From positions 96,099-160,098 of the forward strand of contig NZ_JADBGI010000015.1 of the NCBI RefSeq assembly GCF_014892575.1: DNA of 64,000 nucleotides, written 5' to 3'. Of this stretch, positions 24,407 through 33,220 are shown in pieces. How positions within the stretch are numbered: the first letter of the stretch is position 1; each line of letters starts with the position of its first letter. The position numbers and the translations under genes are program-made. The notes under the pieces are model-generated. The model saw only the letters and a program-made list of their open reading frames with translations. It was not told the origin of the DNA and searched no databases. The DNA comes from Nocardiopsis coralli (GTDB lineage: Bacteria; Actinomycetota; Actinomycetes; Streptosporangiales; Streptosporangiaceae).

Positions 24407-24882
24407 TCGTTCTCCTCGTGGATCGTGGCTCTCCACGCCCTCGGCCGGGTACGGGCTCCGGTGGGGGCACGGAGACTGACGGGCAGGGGGACCTCTGCCT
24501 GGTCGACTACGACCTTGGCCGAAGCTCCACTCGGTCCGGTGAAAACCGGGTGAACGCGGACACAACTCCCACACACGACTCGTGCTCATCACTCCGGACC
24601 GTTGCGAGCTCACACACCGTAGGCCCCGGGGTGATCCTTGCCTACCCCCCTGCCGACTTCCAGAAGCCGCGCCAACATCGGCCTCGGGAACGCTCGAACT
24701 CGTCCTCCCACCGCAGGGGCACACCGCTGTCCCGCTGCCGGGCGCGCGCGAACGGCGGAGAGCAGGGCCGGAATCCGCCGCGATCGGCGGTGGTCGGCCG
24801 ACCCCCGACCACTCGACGATGGGGACCACCGCCGAAACGATGAGGCGCGGTCCCCGTGGTCGCGCGCCGCTGAGGAGTTCCG
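24407..24882. promoter_or_regulatory. Intergenic region between phoX and the esterase cluster
   Basis: 476 bp between divergent starts. Besides the PHO box at 24534-24555 I find no gene I can support; the open frames across it are GC artefacts. The esterase start at 24883 has GAGGAG about 8 nt upstream. Confidence 0.5.
24534..24555 (-). promoter_or_regulatory. PHO box (PhoP operator) of phoX
   Basis: Read on the minus strand: GTTCACCCGGT then TTTCACCGGAC, two direct 11-bp units matching the Streptomyces PhoP unit G(G/T)TCAYYYR(G/C)G at most positions. It lies 128-149 nt before the phoX start, in the same orientation. Confidence 0.85.
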
Positions 24883-25848
24883 ATGACAGAAGTGCCCGTC
24901 CGCCCGCCGTTCGACCGCGAGGCCGCGGTGGCCCTCGCCGCCATCGCCGACCAACTGGAACCGGTGACGCCCGAGACCATCTCCGCGATGCGTTCACGCG
25001 GGACCCCGTTGGACCTCTCCGACGACGCTCTGGCCGACGTCGGCATCACCCGCAGGGACCTGGCCATCGCGGGGTACAACGGCGACGAGATCACCGTCTC
25101 GGTGCTCGAGCGAGCGGGCCGGACCGGGACCGGCCCCGGGATCTTCCACACGCACGGCGGCGGCATGATCACCGGGGACCGCATGGTGGGCGTGCAACAG
25201 CTCCTGCCGTGGATCGTCGAGCACGACGCCGTCGTCGTCACGGTCGAGTACCGGCTGGCCCCCGAGTTCCCCGACCCCTACCCGGTCGAGGACTGCTACG
25301 CCGGGCTCCGGTGGACCGCAGCACACGCCGCCGAACTCGGCATCGACCCCGAGCGCCTGCTCATCGCCGGCGCGAGCGCGGGCGGCGGCCTCGCAGCCGG
25401 CGTCACCCTGATGGCGCGTGACCGCAACGGCCCGCGGCTGCTCGGCCAGCTGCTCATTTGTCCGATGATCGACGACCGCGACACGCCGGTGTCGACGGCT
25501 CAGTACCCGGATGAGGGCACGTGGGTGCGCTCCAGCAATCGGACCGGGTGGAACGCCCTGCTCGGTGAGCGCCGCGGGACCGACGAGGTGTCGGTCTACG
25601 CCGCCCCTGCCCGGGCGACCGACCTCTCCGGTCTGCCGCCGGCGTTCATCGACTGCGGATCCGCCGAGGTCTTCCGGGACGAGGACGTCGCCTACGCGAG
25701 CGCGCTCTGGCGCGACGGCGTCCAGGCCGAACTCCACGTCTGGCCCGGCGGCTTCCACGGCTTCGACATGCTCGCCCCGCAGGCCGCCGTGTCCCAGGCG
25801 GCGACCGCCGCGCGCGACGCCTGGGTGGCCCGCCTGTTCGGCGCATGA
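24883..25848 (+). CDS. HSL-type alpha/beta hydrolase (esterase) 1
   Basis: 321 residues, cytoplasmic. It has the oxyanion-hole motif HGGG (91-94), nucleophile GxSxG as GASAG (S165), and the acid D266 and H292 of the triad. This layout is the hormone-sensitive-lipase (family IV) group of small-ester carboxylesterases. It starts a plus-strand cluster with an alcohol dehydrogenase and a second, very similar esterase; the dehydrogenase start follows 53 nt after its stop. The substrate is unknown. Confidence 0.88.
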   Translation: MTEVPVRPPFDREAAVALAAIADQLEPVTPETISAMRSRGTPLDLSDDALADVGITRRDLAIAGYNGDEITVSVLERAGRTGTGPGIFHTHGGGMITGDRMVGVQQLLPWIVEHDAVVVTVEYRLAPEFPDPYPVEDCYAGLRWTAAHAAELGIDPERLLIAGASAGGGLAAGVTLMARDRNGPRLLGQLLICPMIDDRDTPVSTAQYPDEGTWVRSSNRTGWNALLGERRGTDEVSVYAAPARATDLSGLPPAFIDCGSAEVFRDEDVAYASALWRDGVQAELHVWPGGFHGFDMLAPQAAVSQAATAARDAWVARLFGA

Positions 25849-25901
25849 CGGCCCGAGCAGCGGACACGACAGACCTTCACCACGACCTCAGGAAGCACAC
25901 C

Positions 25902-26954
25902 ATGAGAGCAGCACGGTTCCACGGCAAAGAAGACCTCCGCGTGGAGGAGGTCCCCGAACCCAGTCCCGGCCCCGGGCAGGTGAAACTGCGCACCGCCTTC
26001 ACCGGCATCTGCGGCTCCGACCTGCACTACTACTTCTGTCCCGAGTCCCTGCCGTTCGATCTGGACAACCCGCACCCGCTGACCGGCGCGCAGCTACCGC
26101 AGACGCTCGGGCACGAGTTCGCGGGCACGGTCGTCGAGGTCGGCGAAGGCGTGAACGGCGTGCGGGTCGGTGACCGGGGCGCCGTCTACCCGATGTGCGT
26201 TTCCTGTGGCGAGTGCACGCCGTGCCGCAGGGGGCTGCCGTTCATCTGCCGCCTGATGGGTTCCCTCGGTGCGACCGCCCCCGGCGGCGGTCTCTCGGAG
26301 TTCGTGACGTTCGACGCCTCACTCCTGCACGTTCTCCCGGAGAACGTGGACCTTCGGATGGGCGCGCTCGTCGAACCCATGGCGGTCGGCTGGCACGCGG
26401 TCGAACGCAGCGGGGTCGAGGCGGGCGGCACGGCGCTCGTCGCCGGCGCCGGACCGATCGGGATCGGCTCGTGGTTCGCGCTCAAGGCCCGCGGGGTCGA
26501 CCGGGTCCTCGTGTCGGAGCCGAACCCGGAGCGCCGCGCCGCCGTCGCCGCTCTGGGCGCGACCGTGGTGGACCCTGCCAACGAGGATCTCGCGGCGGCC
26601 GTCGCCGAGCTCACCGACGGGGAAGGGGTGGACGCCGCGGTGGACGCGGCAGGCGCAGGAGCAGCGGTGTCCTCAGCGGTGGCCGGCCTCGTTCCCGGAG
26701 GCCGCCTGGTGGTGGCCGGATTCTATGAACAACCGGCAGAGATCCAGCCCACGCACCTGATGATGGCCGAGACGGAGATCGTCGGAGCGGTCGGTTACAG
26801 CGCCGAGGAGTTCGACGCCGTCATCACCGCGATGGGCCGCGGACAGTACGACACCACCGGGTGGGTCCAGGAGATGGCGTTCGACGAACTGCACGACGCT
26901 CTCCACTCGCTGCGCAACGGGGTCGGCAACAAGATCCTCATCCGGAACAGCTGA
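25902..26954 (+). CDS. Zinc-binding medium-chain alcohol dehydrogenase
   Basis: 350 residues from ATG 25902 (AGGAAG about 7 nt upstream). It has catalytic-zinc ligands C37 and H71-E72 (GHE motif), structural-zinc cysteines C102, C105, C108 and C116, and the dinucleotide motif GAGPIG at 182-187. The set is that of the 2,3-butanediol/threonine/sorbitol dehydrogenase branch, acting on secondary alcohols with NAD(H). It sits between two esterase genes, so ester cleavage followed by alcohol oxidation is the likely pathway. Exact substrate unknown. Confidence 0.88.
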   Translation: MRAARFHGKEDLRVEEVPEPSPGPGQVKLRTAFTGICGSDLHYYFCPESLPFDLDNPHPLTGAQLPQTLGHEFAGTVVEVGEGVNGVRVGDRGAVYPMCVSCGECTPCRRGLPFICRLMGSLGATAPGGGLSEFVTFDASLLHVLPENVDLRMGALVEPMAVGWHAVERSGVEAGGTALVAGAGPIGIGSWFALKARGVDRVLVSEPNPERRAAVAALGATVVDPANEDLAAAVAELTDGEGVDAAVDAAGAGAAVSSAVAGLVPGGRLVVAGFYEQPAEIQPTHLMMAETEIVGAVGYSAEEFDAVITAMGRGQYDTTGWVQEMAFDELHDALHSLRNGVGNKILIRNS

Positions 26955-26989
26955 TCGACGCCCTGAAAAACCGAACGAAGGAGCCCGTG

Positions 26990-27952
26990 TTGTCTGCTTT
27001 CCCGCGCCCACCGTTCGACGCCGAACTCGAGGCCGTGCTCGCGGCGCTCGCCGACCAGATCCCGCCGACCCTGACCGCAGACATGATTCCGCAGCTGCGA
27101 CAGGCCGCGCCGGCGCAGACCTCCGACGAGGTTCTCGCCGAAGCCGGGCTGACCCGCCGGGACGTCACGGTCCCCGGGCATCTGGGCGACGACATCACCG
27201 TCTCGGTCATCAAGCGCCGGGACCACCGGGGGCCCGGCCCCGGCATCTTCCACACACACGGCGGCGGCATGGTCTCGGGCGACCGGTTCTCGGCACTGAC
27301 CCAGGTCATCCCTTGGGTGGTCGAGCACGACGCCGTCATGGTCACCGTCGAGTACCGGCTGGCCCCCGAGTTCCCCGACCCCTACCCGGTCGAGGACTGC
27401 TACGCCGGACTGCTGTGGACCGCCGAACACGCCGCCGAACTCGGCATCGACCCCGAGCGCCTGCTCATCGCCGGCGCGAGCGCGGGCGGCGGCCTCGCAG
27501 CCGGCGTCACCCTGATGGCGCGTGATCGGCGCGGACCGGCCCTGGCCGGGCAGATGCTCATGTACCCGATGCTCGACGACCGCGACCGGACGGTCTCGTC
27601 GGCCCAGATGGAGGGGGTGGGCCTGTGGGACCGGGCCAGTAACACCATGGGCTGGACGGCGCTGCTCGGTGAGCGCCGCAGGACCGACGAGGTCTCCGTC
27701 TACGCCGCCCCCGCCCGTGCGACCGACCTGTCGGGGCTGCCTCCCGCGTTCATCGACTGCGGATCCGCCGAGGTCTTCCGGGACGAGGACGTGGCCTACG
27801 CGAGCGCGCTCTGGCGCGACGGCGTCCAGGCCGAACTCCACGTCTGGCCCGGCGGCTTCCACGGCTTCGACCTGGCCGCCCCGCACACCGCGCTCGCGCA
27901 CGCCATGACGGAGGCCCGGAACTCCTGGGTGGCCCGCCTCCTCGGCGCCTGA
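26990..27952 (+). CDS. HSL-type alpha/beta hydrolase (esterase) 2
   Basis: 320 residues. TTG 26990 is preferred as start (GAAGGAG 6 nt upstream); the GTG just before it has poor spacing. Motifs are HGGG (near residue 91) and GASAG (S164), as in esterase 1. Long stretches of the DNA are nearly identical to esterase 1 (for example 27347-27530 against 25243-25426, and the last 170 bp), while others are well diverged. It is the third gene of the cluster. The two enzymes may differ in substrate through the divergent cap and N-terminal parts. Confidence 0.87.
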   Translation: MSAFPRPPFDAELEAVLAALADQIPPTLTADMIPQLRQAAPAQTSDEVLAEAGLTRRDVTVPGHLGDDITVSVIKRRDHRGPGPGIFHTHGGGMVSGDRFSALTQVIPWVVEHDAVMVTVEYRLAPEFPDPYPVEDCYAGLLWTAEHAAELGIDPERLLIAGASAGGGLAAGVTLMARDRRGPALAGQMLMYPMLDDRDRTVSSAQMEGVGLWDRASNTMGWTALLGERRRTDEVSVYAAPARATDLSGLPPAFIDCGSAEVFRDEDVAYASALWRDGVQAELHVWPGGFHGFDLAAPHTALAHAMTEARNSWVARLLGA

Positions 27953-28003
27953 GGCCCGTCGCGGCGGGTCACTAGACTGTGCGGAAGCGGCGAAGGAGCA
28001 CCG

Positions 28004-29014
28004 ATGGAGCGGCTGGTCGGCCACCTGAGGTCCGTCGATCCGGAGGCGAGTGAATCCCTGAGGATCGTGGAGTACTTCGATGTGCTCCTCAAGCGCGGCG
28101 CCGGCGTCGACGGACTGCTGCGGGGCGCGGCCGTTCTTTCGGGGACTGTGGCCGGTGCCGAGGTCCGCGGGCGGGTGAGCCGGCGCGGACCCGAGGGAGG
28201 TGTACCGGACGACGCACCCGGCGCCCGGTGCTCCTCCCGACGGTCCGGTGAGGGCTGGTCGGTGTGGCTGGAACGGGGCGGCGACGCGCTCGCGGACGAC
28301 GAGATGATCGTGGAGCGCCTCGCGCTGGGCGTCGAGTTGCTCGAAGCGCGCCGCCGCCCCGCCGGTGGCCTGGAAACGGTCATCGACGCGGAGAGTCCGG
28401 TCGCGGAGCGGACGAAGGTCCTGGCCCGGCTCCACCTCCGTGCCGCGTCACCGGTGCGGATCATCGCGACGCCCGCCGACGCCCCCGAGTTCGGGGCGCC
28501 GACCGCGACCGTGCCGACCCCGTACGGGCTCCTGCGCGCCACCCTCGACACCGCCGATCCCTCCGCCCCGGGCGAGGCGGTGTCCCCGGCCGGTCCCGCC
28601 GGCCTCGGCACACGAGTGCGCGCCGACCGGGCACCGGAGTCCTGGGAGGCGGCGGTCGTCGCCCTGCGTCTGGCCGACGGGACCGACCCCGTGGTCGACG
28701 CGTCCTACCTGGGCGGGCTGCTGCTGGTCGCGCGGGGTCACGACCCGCGGTCTCCGCACGAGGACGTCGTGGCTCTCGCCCGCCTCGACCCGCGCGCGGC
28801 GCACATCCTCCGGGTGCTCGTCGAGTCCGAGAGCATGCGCTCGGCGGCGGCCGCCCTGGGCACCCACCACTCGACCGTGCAGGCCCGGCACGAGGCACTG
28901 ACCCGCGCCCTCGGCTACGACCCGCGCACCCCGCTGGGGAAGATCCGCTACGTCACGGCCGAGCTGCTGCTCCGGCTGACCGACCCCGCGTACCTTCCCG
29001 CTTCCGACGGCTGA
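28004..29014 (+). CDS. PucR-type transcriptional regulator
   Basis: 336 residues. The C-terminal part (about 255-325) has LARLDPRAAHILRVLVESESMRSAAAALGTHHSTVQARHEAL, the helix-turn-helix pattern of PucR/CdaR-like regulators. The N-terminal two thirds have no clear catalytic domain. It is 51 nt after the esterase 2 stop and is the likely regulator of the esterase-dehydrogenase cluster. Its stop is convergent with the siderophore ATPase gene. Confidence 0.78.
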   Translation: MERLVGHLRSVDPEASESLRIVEYFDVLLKRGAGVDGLLRGAAVLSGTVAGAEVRGRVSRRGPEGGVPDDAPGARCSSRRSGEGWSVWLERGGDALADDEMIVERLALGVELLEARRRPAGGLETVIDAESPVAERTKVLARLHLRAASPVRIIATPADAPEFGAPTATVPTPYGLLRATLDTADPSAPGEAVSPAGPAGLGTRVRADRAPESWEAAVVALRLADGTDPVVDASYLGGLLLVARGHDPRSPHEDVVALARLDPRAAHILRVLVESESMRSAAAALGTHHSTVQARHEALTRALGYDPRTPLGKIRYVTAELLLRLTDPAYLPASDG

Positions 29015-29041
29015 CCCTTCCCCCGGTCGCACGGTGTCCGG

Positions 29042-29881
29042 TCAGGCCCCTCCCCCGGCGCGGCCGACCGGGACGATGAGCGGACCGCCGGAGACGGGGT
29101 CGGCCGTGACGACGGCCTCCAGGTCGAAGGCCTCGCGCAGCAGCTCGGGGGTGAACACCTCGGCGGGCGGCCCGCAGGCCAGGACCGTGCCGCTGCGCAT
29201 GACGACCACGGTGTCGGCGTAGCGCGCGGCCAGGTTGAGGTCGTGCAGGACCATGACCACGGTGCGGCCGCCGCTGCGGTTCAGGTCGCGCACCAGGTCC
29301 AGGACGTCGATCTGGTGGACGAGGTCGAGGAAGGTCGTGGGTTCGTCGAGCAGGAGCAGGTCGGTGCCCTGGGCCAGGACCATCGAGATCCAGGCCCGCT
29401 GGCGCTGTCCGCCGGAGAGCTCCTGCAGCGGGGTGTCTGCGAGTTCGGCGAGGCCGGTGCGTTCCAGGGCCCCCTGCACGACCGTGCGGTCCTCGGCGGC
29501 CCACTGGCGGTACCACTTCTGCGCGGGGTGGCGCCCGCGGGCGACGAGGTCGCCGACGGTGAGGCCGTCGGGGGCCGTCGGCTGCTGCGGCAGGATCCCC
29601 AGCACCTGGGCCACACTGCGGGTCGGCACACGGTGGATGTCGCGGCCGTCGAGTTCGACCGATCCCGCCCGGGGCCGCATGAGGCGCCCGAGCGCCCGCA
29701 GCAGGGTGGACTTCCCGCAGCCGTTGGGGCCGACCACGCACGTGACGGTGTTCTCGACGACGTCGAGGTCGAGGGAGTCCACCACCGTGTGGTCGTCGTA
29801 GGCCAGGGTCAGCCCCCGGGCGCTCAACCGTGCGGCGGGGGTTCCGGCCGGACTGTCGAGGTGGGCGGGTGGTGTCTTCAC
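29042..29881 (-). CDS. Ferric-siderophore ABC transporter ATP-binding protein
   Basis: 279 residues from GTG 29881, whose start overlaps the stop of the upstream permease (GTGA). Walker A GPNGCGKS (51-58), signature LSGGQ (155-159), Walker B LLLLDEP. The sequence is typical of FecE/FepC-type ATPases that drive siderophore import. It is the last gene of a three-gene minus-strand unit. Confidence 0.9.
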   Translation of the reverse strand: MKTPPAHLDSPAGTPAARLSARGLTLAYDDHTVVDSLDLDVVENTVTCVVGPNGCGKSTLLRALGRLMRPRAGSVELDGRDIHRVPTRSVAQVLGILPQQPTAPDGLTVGDLVARGRHPAQKWYRQWAAEDRTVVQGALERTGLAELADTPLQELSGGQRQRAWISMVLAQGTDLLLLDEPTTFLDLVHQIDVLDLVRDLNRSGGRTVVMVLHDLNLAARYADTVVVMRSGTVLACGPPAEVFTPELLREAFDLEAVVTADPVSGGPLIVPVGRAGGGA

Positions 29882-30960
29882 GCCTGCCCCTTTCGGTTTC
29901 CGCGGACGAGCAGGTGGATGAGGTAGAGGGCGCCGAGGCACCCGGTGACGATGCCGACGGGCATCTGGGCCGAACCGAAGAACGTGCGCGCGATCAGGTC
30001 GGCGGTGGCGACCAGCCCGGCGCCCACCAGCGCCGACAGCAGGACGGGCGGCCGCGGGGTGCTGGCCAGGCGCAGCGCGATCTGCGGCGCGGCCAGGGAC
30101 ACGAACAGGATCGGGCCGGCCGCCGAGGTACCGGCGGCGGCGAGCAGGATCGCCAGCACGAGCGCGGCGGTACGGGCGGTCTCCAGCCGCACGCCCAGAG
30201 CCCGCGTGACGTCCTCGCCGAAGGAGAGCGCGTCCAGGGTGCGGGCGGCGACGAGCGCGAGGGGAAGCAGCAGCACCAGCGCGACGGCCACGGGCAGCGC
30301 ATCGGTCCAGGAACGCATGTTCAGGCTCCCGGCGATCCAGACCATGGCCCGGCCGGTGTCGTCGACCTCCCCGAGGGTGAGCATCCAGATCGTCACGTTC
30401 ATCAGGGCCGTGGAGATGCCGACGCCCACGAGCAGGAGGCGGAACCCGTCGATCCCGCTCCTCCAGGCGAGCCCGTAACACAGCGCCCCGGCCGCCAGCC
30501 CGCCCAGCAGCGCGACGGCCGGGGCCCCGATCTGGGCGAGCGGGCCGCTGACGGCGCCGTAGCTGCCACCCAGGGCCAGGACGGCCACGACACCGGCGCT
30601 GGCCCCGTGGGTGACCCCGAGCAGGTCCGGGCTGGCCAGCGGGTTGCGCATGATCGTCTGGGTGATGGCTCCGGCCGCGGCCAGGGCGGCGCCGGCCAGC
30701 ACACCCACCACGATGCGCGGCATGCGCACCTGCCAGACGGTGAAGTGGTCGTCGTAGGTGAGCCCGACGACGTTGGCCCACACCGTCGCCGGCGACAGGA
30801 CCACGGTGCCGAGGGAGAGGTTGAGGCCCACCAGTGCCACCAGCACCAGGGCCGCCGCCGTGCAGGTGCCGATCAGCCGTGGACGCAGGCGCAGGGCGAC
30901 GGGGCCCGCGGTGAACGCGCGCCGGGTGTGGAGGACGGGCCGGTCGAAGGTCGGGGTCAC
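29878..30960 (-). CDS. Ferric-siderophore ABC transporter permease (FecCD family) 2
   Basis: 360 residues from GTG 30960, overlapping the stop of permease 1 by four bases. About nine to ten membrane helices; family signatures RNPLASPDLLGVTHGASAG and GPILFVSLAAPQIAL are present. It pairs with permease 1 to form the heterodimeric channel. The first 30 residues are cytoplasmic and Arg-rich. Confidence 0.9.
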   Translation of the reverse strand: MTPTFDRPVLHTRRAFTAGPVALRLRPRLIGTCTAAALVLVALVGLNLSLGTVVLSPATVWANVVGLTYDDHFTVWQVRMPRIVVGVLAGAALAAAGAITQTIMRNPLASPDLLGVTHGASAGVVAVLALGGSYGAVSGPLAQIGAPAVALLGGLAAGALCYGLAWRSGIDGFRLLLVGVGISTALMNVTIWMLTLGEVDDTGRAMVWIAGSLNMRSWTDALPVAVALVLLLPLALVAARTLDALSFGEDVTRALGVRLETARTAALVLAILLAAAGTSAAGPILFVSLAAPQIALRLASTPRPPVLLSALVGAGLVATADLIARTFFGSAQMPVGIVTGCLGALYLIHLLVRGNRKGQA

Positions 30961-32012
30961 AGGGCGAACAGCCTCCGGCGGCGGACGACATGGATGAAGA
31001 AGGGGACCCCGATCAAGGCCAGGACCACGCCGACCTGGAGTTCGCCGGGCGGGGCCAGGAACCGTCCGGCCACGTCGGCGACCATCAGCAGTGCCGCGCC
31101 CATGAGCGCCGAGCAGGGCAGCAGCAGGCGGTGGTCGCTGCCCACCAGGGACCGGGCCAGGTGCGGCACGACCAGCCCGACGAAGGCGATGGGTCCGCAG
31201 GCGGCCACCGTGATTCCGGTGAGCAGGGTGACGGCGAGCATTCCCACCAGGCGGGCGCGTGCGACACGGAAGCCCAGGCCCCGGGCGATGTCCTCCCCGA
31301 GGGCGAGGGCGTTGAGGGCCCGGGCGTTGGCCAGGGCCAGTACCGCCCCGATCAGGACCACGACGGCCATGGGTCCGATGATCGAGGGGTCGCGGCCGAC
31401 GAGGGAGCCCACGCGCCAGAAGCGGAAGCTCTCCATCGTGGACTGGTCGAGCAACACCAGCCCGGAGGTCACCGAGTAGGCCAGCCAGCTCACGGCGGTG
31501 CCGGCCAGGGCGAGGGTGAGGGGTGTGGGTCCGCGCCCGGGCACGGAGGCCACGGCGTGCACGAACACCACGGCCGCACCGGCTCCGGCGAAGGCGAACC
31601 AGGCCTGCGCGTGCAGTGCGGTGACGCCCAGGAAGTGGATCGCGGCGACCACGGCCAGCGCGGCGCCGAAGGTGACCCCCAGGATGCTGGGGTCGCCCAG
31701 GGGGTTGCGGGTGTGTCCCTGCATGAGGGTGCCGCCGAGGCCGAGGGCGATGCCGGCGAGCAGCCCCAGGACGGTACGGGGCACGCGGATCTCGTGCACG
31801 ATCGTGTCGGCCTCCGCGCCGGCCCCGCTGGTCAGGGCCTGCCACACGGTGGCGGGGTCGAGGGTCCGTGCCCCGACCAGGACGCTCGCCGTCGCGGCCA
31901 GGGCGACGGCCGCCACGAGCAGGGCGAGGATGCCCGCCGTCCGGCCGCGGCCCCGGTCGGTGCGGACGGTCGGCGGCCGCGGCTCGGGGGACACCGCCGT
32001 CGTCCTGCTCAC
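30957..32012 (-). CDS. Ferric-siderophore ABC transporter permease (FecCD family) 1
   Basis: 351 residues, with multiple helices and the FecCD signatures RNPLGDPSILGVTFGAALAV and GPIAFVGLVVPHLARSL. First gene of the minus-strand unit (permease 1, permease 2, ATPase). The intergenic region to the divergent binding-protein gene holds an iron box. The import substrate is a ferric siderophore; which one cannot be told. Confidence 0.9.
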   Translation of the reverse strand: MSRTTAVSPEPRPPTVRTDRGRGRTAGILALLVAAVALAATASVLVGARTLDPATVWQALTSGAGAEADTIVHEIRVPRTVLGLLAGIALGLGGTLMQGHTRNPLGDPSILGVTFGAALAVVAAIHFLGVTALHAQAWFAFAGAGAAVVFVHAVASVPGRGPTPLTLALAGTAVSWLAYSVTSGLVLLDQSTMESFRFWRVGSLVGRDPSIIGPMAVVVLIGAVLALANARALNALALGEDIARGLGFRVARARLVGMLAVTLLTGITVAACGPIAFVGLVVPHLARSLVGSDHRLLLPCSALMGAALLMVADVAGRFLAPPGELQVGVVLALIGVPFFIHVVRRRRLFAL

Positions 32013-32051
32013 TCGTGTCTCCCGTCATGACGAAGGCCAGGCCAACCCGGG

Positions 32052-32070
32052 TTAGGTTTGCCTAGCCACA
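32052..32070. promoter_or_regulatory. Iron box between siderophore transporter genes
   Basis: TTAGGTTTGCCTAGCCACA matches the iron-box consensus in its TTAGGTT and CCTA-CC parts. It lies about 40 nt before the permease 1 start and 109 nt before the binding-protein start, and could repress both. ACCTAAGTTTGCC at about 32078-32090 may be a second half-site. Confidence 0.75.
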
Positions 32071-32178
32071 CTTGAATGACCTAAGTTTGCCACGGTCTGT
32101 CCAGGAACGTCATCCGCCCTGCTGAGACACCCGTCCACGGGTGGTTCGAACCCCGTCACGCCCCCATGGAGCCCCACC

Positions 32179-33195
32179 GTGCACACCCCCGTTCCGATGC
32201 GCTTCCGCGCCCTGTCCGTCCTGGCCGCGGCCTCCGGCGTCCTGCTGGCCACCTCCTGCGGAGCGAGCGGCCCGGACGGCGGGGACGGCCCCGACGAGGG
32301 CGGGGCCGGTTTCCCCCGCACCGTCGAGCACGCCATGGGCGAGACGGAGATCCCCGCCGCCCCCGAACGGATCCTGCCCCTGGACGCCACGTACGTGGAC
32401 GCCGCGTTGGCCCTGGGCGGCGAGGTCGTGGGGTACACCCAGCCCGCCGACAACGAGGAGACCCTCCCCGAATACCTTCTGGAGAGCGAACACAACAACG
32501 GTGACGCCTCGGGGGCCTCGTCCGTGGGCATGCTCTGGGAGACCGATCCCGAGCTGGTGGCCGCCGCCGAACCCGACCTGATCCTGTCGGCCGAGGTGCG
32601 CCACGGCGACGGGTACGAGCAGTTCTCGGAGGTCGCCCCCACCGTCATGTCGGAGGACGTCGGCGTGTCGTGGAAGGACAACCTCCGCCTGACCGCTGAG
32701 GCGATGGGTGAGGAGGACGAGGCCGAGCGCCTGATCGGGGAGTACGAGGACCGTGCTGCCGCGATCGGCGAGGAGATCGCCGAGGACCACGGCGGCGAGG
32801 CCCCCACGGTGTCGGTGGTGCGCTTCGCCGGGGACGCCGAGGGGGTGCGCCTGTACACGCGTGAGTCCTACGTGGGTGTGATCCTCGACGACCTGGGCAT
32901 CCCGGGCGGCGAGCACACCGAGACCGACGCCGACGACATCGCCACTTACCACAGCCCCGAGCGGTTGCTGGAGCTCGAGGCCGAGCACATCGTCGTGGCC
33001 ACCTACGACGACGGCGAGGCAGGCGAGGTCGACGACGAGAAGGAGCGCTACGTCACCAACCCGCTGTGGGACCAGCTCGAAGGGCAGAAGACCGACGTGG
33101 ACGACGAGCACTGGATGTCGGGCGTGGGTGTGATCTCGGCCCACGAGGTCCTGGACGACGTCGCCGAACTCTTCGACGTCGACCCGCAGGTCTGA
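32179..33195 (+). CDS. Ferric-siderophore-binding lipoprotein
   Basis: 338 residues from GTG 32179 (GGAG 8 nt upstream); ATG 32197 is possible. The signal peptide ends in lipobox ATSC, so it is a lipoprotein. It has the periplasmic-binding-protein fold for iron complexes (TVEHAMGETEIP, PERILPLDATYVDA, DPELVAAAEPDLIL). It hands ferric siderophore to the FecCD permeases encoded divergently. It lies downstream of the shared iron box. Confidence 0.88.
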   Translation: MHTPVPMRFRALSVLAAASGVLLATSCGASGPDGGDGPDEGGAGFPRTVEHAMGETEIPAAPERILPLDATYVDAALALGGEVVGYTQPADNEETLPEYLLESEHNNGDASGASSVGMLWETDPELVAAAEPDLILSAEVRHGDGYEQFSEVAPTVMSEDVGVSWKDNLRLTAEAMGEEDEAERLIGEYEDRAAAIGEEIAEDHGGEAPTVSVVRFAGDAEGVRLYTRESYVGVILDDLGIPGGEHTETDADDIATYHSPERLLELEAEHIVVATYDDGEAGEVDDEKERYVTNPLWDQLEGQKTDVDDEHWMSGVGVISAHEVLDDVAELFDVDPQV

Positions 33196-33220
33196 GCCCG
33201 CGGCGAGGCCCCCGGGGCGC

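Noticed and set aside
24407..24997. N-terminal extension of phoX to 24997
   Set aside because: The extra 197 residues are Arg/Pro/Gly-rich, cover the PHO box, and leave the well-placed GTG 24406 with its ribosome-binding site inside.
32101..32165. tRNA-like T-loop (GGTTCGAACC) before the siderophore-binding gene
   Set aside because: No acceptor, D or anticodon stems can be formed upstream.
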